Positions 47,030 through 59,062 of a stretch of DNA of 64,000 bases are shown piece after piece; positions within the stretch are counted from its first letter, which is position 1, and each line of letters starts with the position of its first letter. The stretch is from contig CM051462.1 in the NCBI GenBank assembly GCA_028095005.1, positions 176,895,955 through 176,959,954 on the forward strand. Reading direction: 5' to 3'. The DNA is from Rhynchospora pubera (Eukaryota > Streptophyta > Magnoliopsida > Poales > Cyperaceae). Below the pieces are notes generated by a model. It had not been told where the DNA came from. It made no database searches and saw only the letters and a program-made list of their open reading frames with translations. The translations under genes were made by a program, and so were the position numbers.

Positions 47030-48576
47030 TCACATAACAATCTCAGGCTTCAAAATGCTGGACTTGATCTCCTTATGAGGCAACACCACACCTCCATTAC
47101 TGTAAACCTCGTCTCCAACATGCACATCTTCCCCTAGAATTGTCATATTTTCAATGCGGGCCCACTGACCCACTGTCGAGTGCCAGCCAATAATACTACT
47201 AGTAATACAAGCATGCTTCTTGATCCTCACACCCCTCATGACAGTACACCTAGAAAGTCTTACTCCGGGTTCGACCACACAACCAGGTCCCACTGCCACA
47301 TCTGGCCCGATAAGGCACCCTTCTCCAATAACCGCACTCTCATGAACCAAGACATTACCGACTATATGAACCCCCTTGGCAAGTTTAGATGGTGAATTTT
47401 TTCTGAGTGAATCTAGGTAAAGTCTAAGACCAGTGATGTAGTCTCTGGGCTGGCCTATATCCATCCAAAATCCAGGAAGAACCATTGCATACAATTTCTG
47501 GTCACTTGCAATTTTGGGGAAGATCTCCTTTTCAATGGAGGTGGGTTTGAGTTCAATTCGATCAAGGACGGAGGGGTTTAACAGGTAAATTCCAGCATTA
47601 ATTTTGTTTCCAACAAATATTTTCGGCTTCTCAACAAAACGCTCAACTTTTCCGGTTTCTTCCTCCATCACTACCACACCATACTTGGACGGTTCATCAA
47701 CCTAGCACATGAAATTTTGAAGTTCTTAATTGACTGAGAAATTGACATGGTGATATTGACAACATTGACATTCAACCAATTCCTATTTCAGAAAAGAAAA
47801 AAATGAGAAAAAAACAATCCACTTGCATTTAGAGTTTGTGTCACCTTAATTTCTTTAGCCCCTCTAGACCTACCTAAAACACTTATCATGACTCAGATGA
47901 ACATGATGATTAGGTCAAGCGTACACATAAAATCAAGGGTTAAATTGCATTCTCTGGAAGGGAAAATTAAGTGATTAAAATGTTTACCTTGGTCACCATA
48001 ATTGTGGCCTCACCCCCATGGGACTTGTGAAATTGTATCAGCTGGGAAAACGGGTATTCACTAATGACATCACTGTTTAGCACAAAAAAGGGTTCACCAG
48101 AACCATCAACAAGCTTGTCTCTGGCCAGAGCGAGAGGCCCAGCAGTTCCCAGTGGCTCAGTCTCTTGGGAGCATGTTATTTTAATACCTAGCTGATCTTC
48201 AAAATCCTTCAGGAAATTGAGCATCACCTAATTACAAAAACAATTTATGAGTAGATTGCTACCCAGAAATACATTTATAATATCAATCTGAATGAAAAGA
48301 AGGAAGCTTTCACTAACCTCAGGTCGGTAATTTATTGCAAGAACAACCTCAGTCACGCCTACATCTTTCAATGCTTCAATCTGAAAATTTTAGTTGAATT
48401 AAGTAACACATGCAGCAATTTCATTTCAGAATAAGAAAATAATTTGTAAAATAAATTGGAAGTACCTGGTGCAAAATCATGGGCTTATTGGCAAAATCGA
48501 CTAGCGGCTTAGGCACACTAAGTGTGAGAGGTCTAAGGCGTGTGCCGAATCCACCGACAAGAATCAAAGCCTTCAT
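47030..48576 (-). CDS. VTC1: GDP-mannose pyrophosphorylase (mannose-1-phosphate guanylyltransferase), 361 aa
   Basis: The enzyme makes GDP-mannose from mannose-1-phosphate and GTP in the cytosol, feeding ascorbate, cell-wall and N-glycan synthesis. Four minus-strand exons join in frame: 48466-48576, 48318-48380, 47988-48227 and 47030-47701 (37+21+80+223 residues), all GT-AG. The 361-residue length equals Arabidopsis CYT1/VTC1. Residues 1-27 hold the nucleotidyltransferase signature (LVGGFGTRLRPLTLSVPKPL, with the catalytic KP). Residues 84-111 include EPLGTAGPLALARDKL and FVLNSDV; FVEKPKIFVGNKINAGIYLL provides the second conserved EKP motif. From about residue 250 hexapeptide repeats form the left-handed beta helix (VHESAVIGEGCLIGPDVAVG). 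The C-terminus IKSSILKPEIVM is typical. No faults seen. A 5' UTR intron is likely (see findings). Confidence is high for the family and for function. Confidence 0.97.
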
Positions 48577-49229
48577 GATTAATTCTCAGGTCCACTTTTC
48601 TTCCACAATTAATCCAATTGAAGAGAGGATTCAGAATTTATACCAGTGGCAGACACTGAATTTCAACTCAAATTGAGAAGAAAGTAAAGGCCTTTAGTCT
48701 TTACAGAATAATTGAAGGGGAAAGCAAAGGTAAAGGTACAATTTATGAGTGTATATTGAGAAAGAGATAACGATTGACAACTGGAGTTCCTTACTGAAGA
48801 AGCAAGAAATTACCGTTACAAACACAATATCACTGGTCAATGGTCAACTAATGACAAAGAACTGAAGTCTGAAAGGATTTATTATTATTTGTTATAACAT
48901 TCAGCATAAAATTGCCACAATAGAACTGAATTAAATGATATCAGAAGAAAAATAAAATAGGCAGTGTAAAAGAAAACATGGTTTGGAAAATAAATCGCCC
49001 GATTCCGATCCGATATGCATTTTTATCTTACCTCTCCGTGGACTCGTGCTGAATAAACGGATTCACTTCACTTGTATCGAATTGGGTTTAGAGAGAGAGC
49101 GAGGCATAACCGTTCCGACTAATAAAAAGAGAGACAGAAATGAAAGGGAGGTTTTGGGAAGGAAACCAATGAAGTCAGGATCGATACAGAAGACGAGAGA
49201 GAGAAATAAAATAGGGAAATGAGAGGAAA

Positions 49230-50354
49230 ATTGAAGTCCGGATTGTACGTGCCATCTATCCACTGTAGTCAATTATGTTGCAGCCTCCCTAAGCAATGTC
49301 ATCAATAGTCAATTATGTATTCAAAACATCCTTATATATATTTTTATTAAAATAATAATTTCTTTGTTATACTTTGAATTTCTACTATTTTTTGAATTTC
49401 AAGTGAAATTTTATTATTATATGATTGGAATTTTAATTTGAGTGATTTTATTTTCTGAATTTAAAAGTTTATCTGTATTGTTTACTTTTTTTTTGGAATT
49501 GATTTCTGAAAACTAAAATTTTCTATTAATTTTTAATTATTTTTTTACTAGAATTAATTATTTTTTATTTTATATGAAACCAACAATTGAAATATAGAAA
49601 ATGAAAATTTCTTTTGAGTACATATAAGAAACTCATTTCCAATTTCTATTGTATGTGAATTTAACTCATCTACTGTAGAGTTTACTACATGTGGATCATT
49701 TTGTCATGATTTTTTATTGTTTAAACTTTCAATGTACACCATGTCTAATTAGAATTGTAAATTTAGAACATTGGAGAAACTCATCTCTTAAATATTTGGG
49801 TCTAATTTCTTATCCCTCGACCCTTCTCTTTCATCTTGTAAAAAAATTCTAGCAAAATTTAAAAGAAAATTGAAATATCTGAAAGTCGAGTTCCACTTTT
49901 TTCACACCTTCGATTTAATAAAAAATTGAGTAGGTATATTCTTAGATTTGTGATATATTGTTATATTTTGTAATTTTTTTAAGGCAACAATGAGATAGAT
50001 TTTAGAGTTTCATGAAAGTTTCTAAAATGTTTTTGAACATGTTTTTTTTGGATATTCAGAATATGTTATCATAAGATGAAAATTTTCAATCTGAAATAAC
50101 TCGTTTTATATAAATGAGTATGTAAAACACATTTTGTGTGGTGTTTTTTTTTTTTAAATATATTGTTTGTATGGTACTCGTGACCAACGATAATGATATC
50201 GTGACCGTCCGTTGAAAAAAAAAACCTTGTTTTTCTTCTCCGACACTGATATCAATTGATTCCGTACATGATACATCATATCTTCACTTCACTTAACCAA
50301 TTCTCCATCTCTACTTCTCATTTCACTTCACTTCACCTCCCCACTCCATCCCCT
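49230..50354. other. Intergenic between two divergent genes
   Basis: Very AT-rich sequence between the pyrophosphorylase gene (minus) and the PPR gene (plus), so it should hold both promoters. A CT-rich leader typical of plant 5' UTRs lies at 50280-50350. No transposon ends recognised. Confidence 0.5.
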
Positions 50355-52991
50355 ATGGCGATATCAATCTCCCTTCCCTCCATTCCGCACCCACCAACTC
50401 TTCTCCGTTCCAAACCTCCCTCCACCAAAAGCAACCTTCCATTCGAGCACTACAAAGACCGGGCCATTCGCCTGGCCGAACGTGGCCAGCTTGACTCAGC
50501 CGTCAAAACCCTCTCTTCCATGCCATATCAGCCTGACCTGGTGACCTGTTCTGTTCTCCTTCGGTCGTGTATTCGCGACAGAGACCTTCACCATGGCCGA
50601 GCCGTGCACCGGCTTTTGCACTCCTCCGGCATCGAACTTGACACTGCCATTTATAATTCTCTCATCACTATGTATTCCAAAGGCGGCGATTATGCCATGG
50701 CTTATTCCATCTTCTCCAAATTAGGTAGTGTTTTTTAGGTGTTTGTTAATATTACTTCTTGATCAAATATGAAATTATCTGAAAATTGCGTTTGCATTCA
50801 CCAATTTGTTGTTGTACTAAAATCAGGTGTCAATTCTGACCTGGTCTCGTGGGCTTCTATTATCTCCTCGGCTGCTGAAAATAGAAGGCCAAGAGATGCA
50901 CTTGAACTGTTCTGCAAAATGCTTGAAACAGACTTTACACCAGAGGTCTACACCTTTTGTGCAGTTATAAAGGCATGTTCAACTCATGAGTTTTTCTCTT
51001 TATGTTGGGTCATTCTTGCGTTTGTTATTAAGATTGGGTCATTGAAGGAAAGCGGGGCTGTGGTTTCTTCTTTGATAGACATGTTTGCTGAGAATAATGA
51101 TTTGAGATCTGCACGCAAAGTGTTTGACCGATCATCTTATAGGAATTTGGTTCTGTGGACTCAATTAATTACTCGATATGGCCAAAAGGGTTTTGCCAAG
51201 GAGGCAGTGGACTTGTTTGTACAAATGTTGCTTGATGGTGAGTATGAGCCTGACCAGTTTACCATAAGCAGTGCTTTGTCGGCATGCACGGAGTTGGAAT
51301 CTATTAAACTGGGGAGGCAATTGCATTCGTTTGCCATTAGAACTGGCACAATTGATGCAACTGTTGGTTGTTCCCTAGTTGACATGTATGCAAAATGTGA
51401 AGATGGGAATTCAATGGATAATGCGAGGAAGGTGTTTGATGAAATGCTTGTCCAGAGTGTAGTGTCATGGACAGCTCTTATATCAGGTTACGTGCAAAGA
51501 GGGTGGAACAAGGAAGCTCTGGACTTATTTAATGAGATGATGTTGGTGGGAGGTGTGAAGCCAAATGCTTTCACTTACTCAGTCATCCTAAAAGCTTGTG
51601 CTAATATGTTGGATCTGGCATTTGGCCGGCAAATCCATGCCCATATTGCAAAATTGGGCCTCTCTTCTATTAATTTTGTTGGTAATGCCTTAGTCAGCAT
51701 GTACACTAATTCTAATTCCATGGAGGAGGCTCGTAAAGCTTTTAACCAACTTCACACCCAAAATATGATCTCTTACAGTACAACAATAAATGGGCAGGTG
51801 GCAAATGAAAGTACAGAAGAAACCTCTGAGATTGCACATCCATTCAAAAACATGGTAAGGGGTTTAAATGCATTTACATTTGCTAGCCTGTTAAGTGGGG
51901 CTGCTCGTGTAGGTCTACTGACTAAAGGTCAGAAATTGCATGCACAATTGCTTAAAGCAGGATATGGGTCTGGTTTACCCATTTGCAACTCCCTTATTAC
52001 AATGTACTCAAGGTGCGGGTACTTAGATGATGCATGTAAGGTGTTCAGTGAAATGTCCCGTCGAAATGTTATATCTTGGACTTCCATGATTACAGGTTAT
52101 GCAAAACATGGTTATGCAGACACAGCACTAGAGATGTTTGATGAAATGATTTCAGCTGGTGTGAGACCAAATGGAACTACATATACTGCTGTGCTGACTG
52201 CTTGTAGCCATGCAGGTCTAGTAAACCGAGGAAAGGAACATTTTAATTCTATGCAAAGAGTCCACAGAATTTTACCCAGAATGGAGCATTATGCTTGCAT
52301 GGTTGATCTATTAGGCCGCTCTGGACTTCTCGACGAGGCAATGAATTTTATTAATTCAATGCCTATCAAAGCTGATGCCCTGGTTTGGAGAACAATGCTT
52401 GCTGCATGCAAGGTTCATGGAAATGTCGAGCTCGGCGAAATTGCTGCTAAAAATATATTTGAAATTGAGCCACAAGACTCAGCTGCACATGTGTTACTTT
52501 CTAACTTATATGCAAAGGCTGGGAAATGGGATGAGGTTGCTAAAATTAGGGTTGCAATGAAGGAACAAAACGTGAATAAAGAGGCCGGGATAAGCTGGCT
52601 AGAAATAGAGAATGTGATACACGAGTTCCACGTGGGAGACACATGTCACCCGCGTGCAAAGGAGGTGTATGCAAAGTTGGATGATTTGATCAGAGAAATA
52701 AAGCAAATAGGCTATGTGCCAGATACGAGTTGCGTGTTGCATGATATAGAAGACGACGTGAAAGAGCAGTTTTTGCTTCAACACAGTGAGAAAATAGCTG
52801 TTGCTTTTGGCCTTGTAGCAGTTTCAGGTTCAAAACCGATAAGGGTGTTTAAAAATTTGCGAGTGTGTGCAGATTGCCATAATGCAATCAAGTTAATTTC
52901 TAAGACAACGAGAAGGGACATAATCGTAAGGGACACTAATAGGTTTCATAGGTTTAGCAATGGCCGCTGCTCTTGTGGTGAGTATTGGTGA
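50355..52991 (+). CDS. EMB2261: DYW-type pentatricopeptide repeat protein, EMB2261/At3g49170-like, 844 aa
   Basis: Such proteins bind organelle RNA and, through the DYW domain, can edit C to U. Two exons (50355-50724 and 50827-52991) join at KLG|VNSDLVSW. The start MAISISLPSIPHPPTLLRSK gives a Ser/Pro-rich, basic leader that fits a plastid transit peptide; an in-frame ATG lies 99 bases upstream, but 50355 has the better context. PLS-type repeats run from about residue 55 to 600 (for example VSWTALISGYVQRGWNKEAL, NVISWTSMITGYAKHGYADT). Then come E/E+ (LVWRTMLAACKVHGNVELGE, GKWDEVAKIRVAMKEQNVNK) and the DYW domain with zinc motifs HSEKIAVAFGL and CADCHNAIK, ending CSCGEYW (EYW in place of DYW). 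The length and order match At3g49170 (850 aa), needed for embryo development in Arabidopsis. The frame is intact. A decayed paralogue lies at 43220-45112. Confidence 0.95.
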
Positions 52992-53452
52992 AATCACACT
53001 TTAGTTGTAGATTATCTTATTTCGTGTATTTAAAAATTTTGTTAAGATTTTTATTAGGAGATATTCATAGATTGTCTCGCAAATGTAAATCAAGGAATGT
53101 TGGGATAAAGCATAGAGATTATTGTACTTCTAAAAAAAATTTGTTTATTCATGTTTCGAGAAAAAGAAGAGCATATGAGAGATGAACTGTTAATGATGTA
53201 CGTAAAATGCATTTACATACTACAAATGAGATTTGCTTACATCATAAGTTCATTGAGGCCGAAATTTGATCTTCACTTTTGATGGCCATATATACATATA
53301 ATGTTTATGTGCCACTGATTAGTCTTATATACACTATTGACTATTCCAATCATAAAATATGAATTTGAAGAAAAATTATACATAACATCACCCCCGACAG
53401 GGTGAGATATAACTTGCAAAGCTTGATTGCTATTCGTTTTTATTGAACTTCT

Positions 53453-56400
53453 TTACTTCGTACTTGCATAAAGATCATCGACAATGCTCTGAAAAAAATT
53501 AAAATAAAAACAAGAAAACACAGACAACAGATGAAATCAATTGTTAAAAAAAGTAGCCAATTAATATTAAACTGGGAAAAAACATCTAATTAAGTATGCA
53601 AACCTGGTAATAGTTGAGAAGTTGGGGCCGTCTTTTCTTAAAAGTTGGCGTCAACAAGTTGCGTTCCATGTCAAATGGCAGTGGATCAAGATGCACAGCT
53701 TTTATGTATTCAAATCCTTTCAACTGCCGCATAAAAGTTTAGTAATGATTGGTGAAAACAGGTAGCACTTGGAATGGAGAAACAAGAAACACTAGCAAGT
53801 GCAGCTCATACCTTGTTTGATTTTGCAACCTTTGCTAATTCCTCGAGAATGTATTCTTTTGCTTTAGAATTTGCACAGATGTCAGAGTAATCTCCTTTCT
53901 CTCCATTTTGTTGTGCCCATTTCTCAAGGGATTCTTGATTTGGGTTCACCACTGCTACTAGGTATGATTTGAAGCTGTTCCCATATATCCATATCTAGGA
54001 TAAAAAGAGGGCCACCAAAAAAAATTTTTGGTAAAGAATTTTTTGATTCCATACGGTTACCAAATAAATAAACCTTGAACCACAGTAGGTAACATGTACC
54101 ATATCTACAGTAGGGGCTAAACCGTATATGTTCTCTAAGTTTTCCACTGCGACATACTCTCCCTGAGAAAGCTTAAAAATGTTTTTCCTTCTATCAATTA
54201 TTTTTAAACATCCATCAGGCTGCCATTGACCAATATCACCTACATTGACAAACTCGAGGGATTATTGCATGTAATTAGCATGCCAAAGTCAAAAGAGCTC
54301 TGACTTGACAATGCCATGCCAACCATGACATTAAAGTAGCAACTTGAATTTTATAAGAGTACAGTCTTACATTAATTAGCATGCCAAAATCAATATCACA
54401 AGATTTCAAAAAACTAAATATATTGTTGACAATTTCTACCAAATGTTCTTTCCTTTTTCTGTGACTAAGAAGTAAGAACATAAAATAGCCTCCTTTCTAC
54501 AGTTGACACAAAGATACAATGTAATTATGTAACAATGTTAATTAATGATAACAACATCATGTTAAATTTGAAAAACAAAACTAAAAAAGCATACCTGTGT
54601 GAAACCAGCCATTGATCAATACTTCTTTTGTCAGATCCTCTCGTTTGTAGTATCCAGAGAACAGTGTTTTCCCTCTTATGCATATCTCTCCACACGGAAT
54701 AACTGACATGGCATCGTACCCCATCTCAGGTACCGACTCCAATCGCACATCGATATTCGGCACTGGTGGGCCCACCGTGCCGAGCATTGCCATGTCATTT
54801 GGCTGATTGACAAATGAGCCCGCACAGGTCTCAGTTAGGCCTGAATACAACATATTTAAGATCAGACACATCAAGTGGACCCATGTGTAGTATTAATTTT
54901 GTACCATAGGATAACCATAGGGATAAAGATGGTATATATAAGAATATTTCAAGACCAAAATGGGAACTTTAAGACATTGACAAACAGAAAACAGCTCTTA
55001 TTTTAAAAGCGTGTGTGCAATTGATAACTGGTAAACAATTTCATACCGTAGCCTTGTAACACATGGCAGCACATCACAACACGCAAGAATTCCTCAACAT
55101 GTGGTGCTAGCGGGGCTGCCCCACATAATAAAAGCTTTACCTTTCCACCCATTGCTTCTTTTATCTGAAAAAAATAACAAAAAGATGGATTAGTAATACA
55201 AATTGGTCCCTAATCAAATTCAATAAATAAAAATAGAAATTGAATTATTTTGTTCAGCAGGTCACTGAATGACCAGAAACAAAGTATTCCACAAAGCTGT
55301 GGTAAATTTTTTGGAACAACAAGATAAAATCCAAATTTGTGGATAGATTTCATCTGCATACCTTACTAAATATAAGTTTGTCAAAATATGGAGCTGCCTC
55401 TTCATGTTTAAATCCCCTTTTCATATTGCGCAATTTGCTGATAAAACATGGCAACAAACATAAACATGATGTTATATTCAATTAAAAATATTCAAAAAGT
55501 AATAGCAAAGAAATGATATCAAGTAATATTATGTTAATATAAGCTCACTATTCAAAAGCAAAATTGAACAAGGTCTTCTTCAGGAAGCCACCAGATGAAA
55601 TTTTTTCTTGCATACCTAGAATACGAAAATAAAAGAAATACCCAATCATTTTATGCTGAAAGGGGCAATATATTAGTATAGAACAACACACATATGGGCA
55701 CATGCAGAAAAGTAATTGCAGGGTATTTATGCAAGTTGCTTATTGAGGACCTCTAAACAATTCACCTGAATAAATTCGATCTAGGACACGTGGCACTGCA
55801 CAAAAAAAAGTTGGCTTGAGCATCTTAATATCCTCAAATAATAACTTCACATCCTACAAATAAGCAATTCAAAAAGAATAAAGTAAGCATGTGCAGTTTT
55901 CATGCAACAAAAAGGAAAATGCTCTGTCGATTTAGATTTGTACCCCACGCCAAAATCCTATTGAGCCACCATTGTAAATGAACAGCTCCTCAAGAGCTCT
56001 ATCGAAAATATGTGCTAAAGGTAGATATGACATGTAAACATCACTTGAGTCCATCTGCATAAATAAATAATTGTGCATGAGTTGCAGAAATGTTATTATG
56101 TTAATTACTCTGTGTAACCAATTTTAGGACATAGACAATGAGAAAATGCAATACCAAATTTAGGTACTATAATGGAACTGGCAGGAACTTTTATCAATTA
56201 AGGTTTGTATCATGTGAAATGGCTTTCTGCAAATAACACATAGTACCTTACTAAATCTGTGCCGAACATTCATTAAATTTACAATTACCAATCTTTGTAG
56301 TCGCGAGCAAGTGATTTATAGAAGTCACTATATATTCATCATCACTTCTTTCATTTGCTTTATGTAAACCAAAGCCATTTTTTTTACTTTATTTGAAATC

Positions 56401-58436
56401 AGAGGGGCAAAATTATTTTTGAGAGAGTTCTGTTATACACCAAATAGCCTGATGGTAAGGTGTTAAATGCAGAGAAAACTAATTGTGCTATTAAAAGAAT
56501 GATAATAATGTAATATGAAAAGTTTTGCCTTCTCATTGATGCATTCTAAATGCCGATCAACACCAGCAATGAGTGCAAGAATGCTCTCATTTGACATCAT
56601 CACACCCTTGGGATCTCCTGTGGTCCCACTTGTGTACATTATTGTGCAAATATCATCTTTTGTTTTAACAGGGAGGTTAAACTGTTGGTTCTCTCCCTGA
56701 GAAAGAAACAGTTTCAAGAAATATTAACAAAGAGAGAGAGAGAGAGAGAGTAAATTTAACAATTGTGCAATGCACATCTACTGGTAAAAAGAAAATCCAA
56801 ATTTTCAAAATCTAGCTTCATTAATTACCCGGAGGACGAACTCGTCCCATGTATAAAAAGATAAGCCATACTTCTCAACCTCTTGCCTTTGTTCTGTTGT
56901 GACTTTCCCAAAGCTGACAATTGCTGCATTAAATTTAACGAAATATGTATAAATGATGATAGAGGTGAGGCGCCATAAAAAAAAGCACAACATCATGTAG
57001 AATATTAAATACAGCATACTTTTTAGAAAACGTGTTGTGGTTGGAAAAGTCTTCAAAAGCTGAAAAATGAAAAATGATCAGTCAAAATGATCTTAAATAG
57101 TTTGTTAACTATGAGTTAGTCGATGGACTCAACGTTAGCTGGTTAAGCATCCCAGATACTGTCAGAAAGGAAATGGGGAGAAATACCACTGGCAATAAAT
57201 AGTTAGTCTAAGACTTTTAAGTCCTACCATTTTTACCAAATAAGTGCATTCAGACAAAATTTTGCTTAGAGATATAAATAAACAACCTCAGAAATCTTTT
57301 TCTCTTCTACAATGGCAATTTCAATCTCTGCATGGCATGTGATGAAGTCAACAGCACCAGAACCTAGATATGAATAAAAGGGAAACAAATAGAATGTGCT
57401 GTTTATATCATCCTCATGAATCAGCAAATGTTGTTGAGTAAGCAATAATAACTAAGTTACCAATAGTAATGATGATCGCATACCAAGGGTATCATACAAT
57501 GGAACACAGTAAATTCCATGAGCATTGCAAGCCTGAATCATCACACAAACCACATGATGAGGAGGTCAGAAAGTGTAACTAACAATAGGTAATAAATATC
57601 ATAAATGAAAATTTCATCCATGCTGCTTTACACATAAAATTCATATATGGTACCTCCATGCTTATGATCCATTCAGGACAATTGGCACCGTAGATACCAC
57701 AACGCCCACCCTAAATATTGAGAAACGAAACATAATAAGGGGGAAAAAAATAGCTACCAGTAAATAACCTCTTGAAAACTTTAGGCACTGTCCATTTTTT
57801 TTTAGGAAAAATTCAAAAGGCCCTAGTTTGAACAACAACATGCACTTGAATGATTAAGAGATTAGAACATTTTATTTATTTCACATCTCACTTTAATGTT
57901 ATACAGTTAGCTATTAGAAAGTGCAATGAAGATATTGCAGAACTAAACTAATCCTTCTTAAATTCTATTTCTCTAAAAACATACAGAAGTTCAATGCACA
58001 TTTGACAGGAGAGCGCATAGAACATGTAAAATCATGATAATGCAGGGTTAAAATCTCAAATTTGTTGAATGGTAAAACACCTTTGAAACTCCACAGGTTC
58101 TCATAGAAGCTCCAACCTTGATCACAATATCATACACCTCTTCATATGTCATCCACACATACTCACCAGCCTACCAAAATATAAACATAGAAAGAAAATT
58201 TACCAGATAAATAAATACAAAAAATTTTACAAATATATTTATTTTAGAAAATAAATAAAGGTGAGACGAAGAGAAACCTTGCCATCGATGATCTGGCGAC
58301 GACCAAGCATAGGGTTTTTGGGATTCGTCTCCACTGATAAACTGTAACATAAATTCGCACAGTAGTTAAGTGAATCCGCATATCTTCTCTCTCTGCAACC
58401 ATGCTTGGTAAAATCCGCAGTAAATTTGTCGAACAA
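53453..58436 (-). CDS. LACS: Long-chain acyl-CoA synthetase (LACS3/4/5-like), N-terminus atypical or missing
   Basis: The enzyme activates fatty acids to acyl-CoA with ATP. Minus-strand exons: 58278-58341 (or to 58436), 58081-58170, 57654-57710, 57484-57532, 57287-57363, 57020-57059, 56829-56923, 56529-56696, 55944-56054, 55766-55853, 55549-55615, 55362-55437, 55047-55164, 54595-54840, 54100-54239, 53812-53994, 53604-53723 and 53453-53488. Key motifs in order: NPKNPMLGRRQIIDGK; CGIYGANCPEWIISME; the P-loop TIMYTSGTTGDPKGVMMSNE; YMSYLPLAHIFDRALEELF; LLLCGAAPLAPHVEEF; HVLQGYGLTETCAGSF; GEICIRGKTLFSGYYKREDL; GWFHTGDIGQW; IIDRRKNIFKLSQGEYVAVE; end SIVDDLYASTK. One intron (56055-56528) has a GC donor. 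The usual first 40-60 residues (GKPSxGPVYR region) were not found; without splicing, the frame continues upstream to a Met at 58436 (MFDKFTADFTKHGCRER). Family sure, N-terminus unsure; it could be a 5'-truncated pseudogene. Confidence 0.88.
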
Positions 58437-58738
58437 TAGACTGCAAATCTAAAATTGGTCTTGTTTTCAGAAAAAAAAGAGCGATTGCGACAAGGTTTCT
58501 AGTGGTAACTGGTTAGAGTGTTCTCCTCCGTCCGATCAGACAAGGATCCGTTTCCTCTGCAGTTCGCTCAGAGAATTGCTCTGGAGTTCTTCATTACGAC
58601 TGTCCGATCTAATCTCCACAGTTAATATTTACAAACGTACAATTCCGGTTTTCATTCCATCAGATCAATTGTTATTTTTCGTAGTTTATTACGAATTCAA
58701 TCTTTCTGATCTTCTGTGGCTTTTGCATATGAGTAATG

Positions 58739-59062
58739 CTAGAATCAAACATATAGGACGTCAAACACGATCCAAATGTCGATCATTAAAATTTCAAACA
58801 GCCGATCCAAACTGCTCAATATGATCTCTATATTAAAATATCCTTAAAAAATAAATTTTATATTTTTTCAAATTTTGTATCTATTTTTTTTAGATTGATC
58901 ATATTAAAAAATTCCAAAAAAATAGTAAAATATTTTGAAAAAATTGTAAAATTTGGTCTCCATGGAGATTTTATAACGTAGAACAATTTGAGCAGTTTAG
59001 ATCAGCCATTCTCATGTTAAAAATTAAAGACAAGTATTTGTGTCTTATATGTTTGACACTAG
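58739..59062. mobile_element. Foldback MITE upstream of the LACS gene
   Basis: The left end CTAGAATCAAACATATAGGA pairs with the right end, read on the minus strand as CTAGTGTCAAACATATAAGA. Inside, GATCCAAACTGCTCAATATG pairs with 'gagcagtttagatc', and the centre is AT-rich. The core resembles the elements at 17498-17743 and 26220-26535. It sits where the missing 5' exon or promoter of LACS would be expected. Confidence 0.65.
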
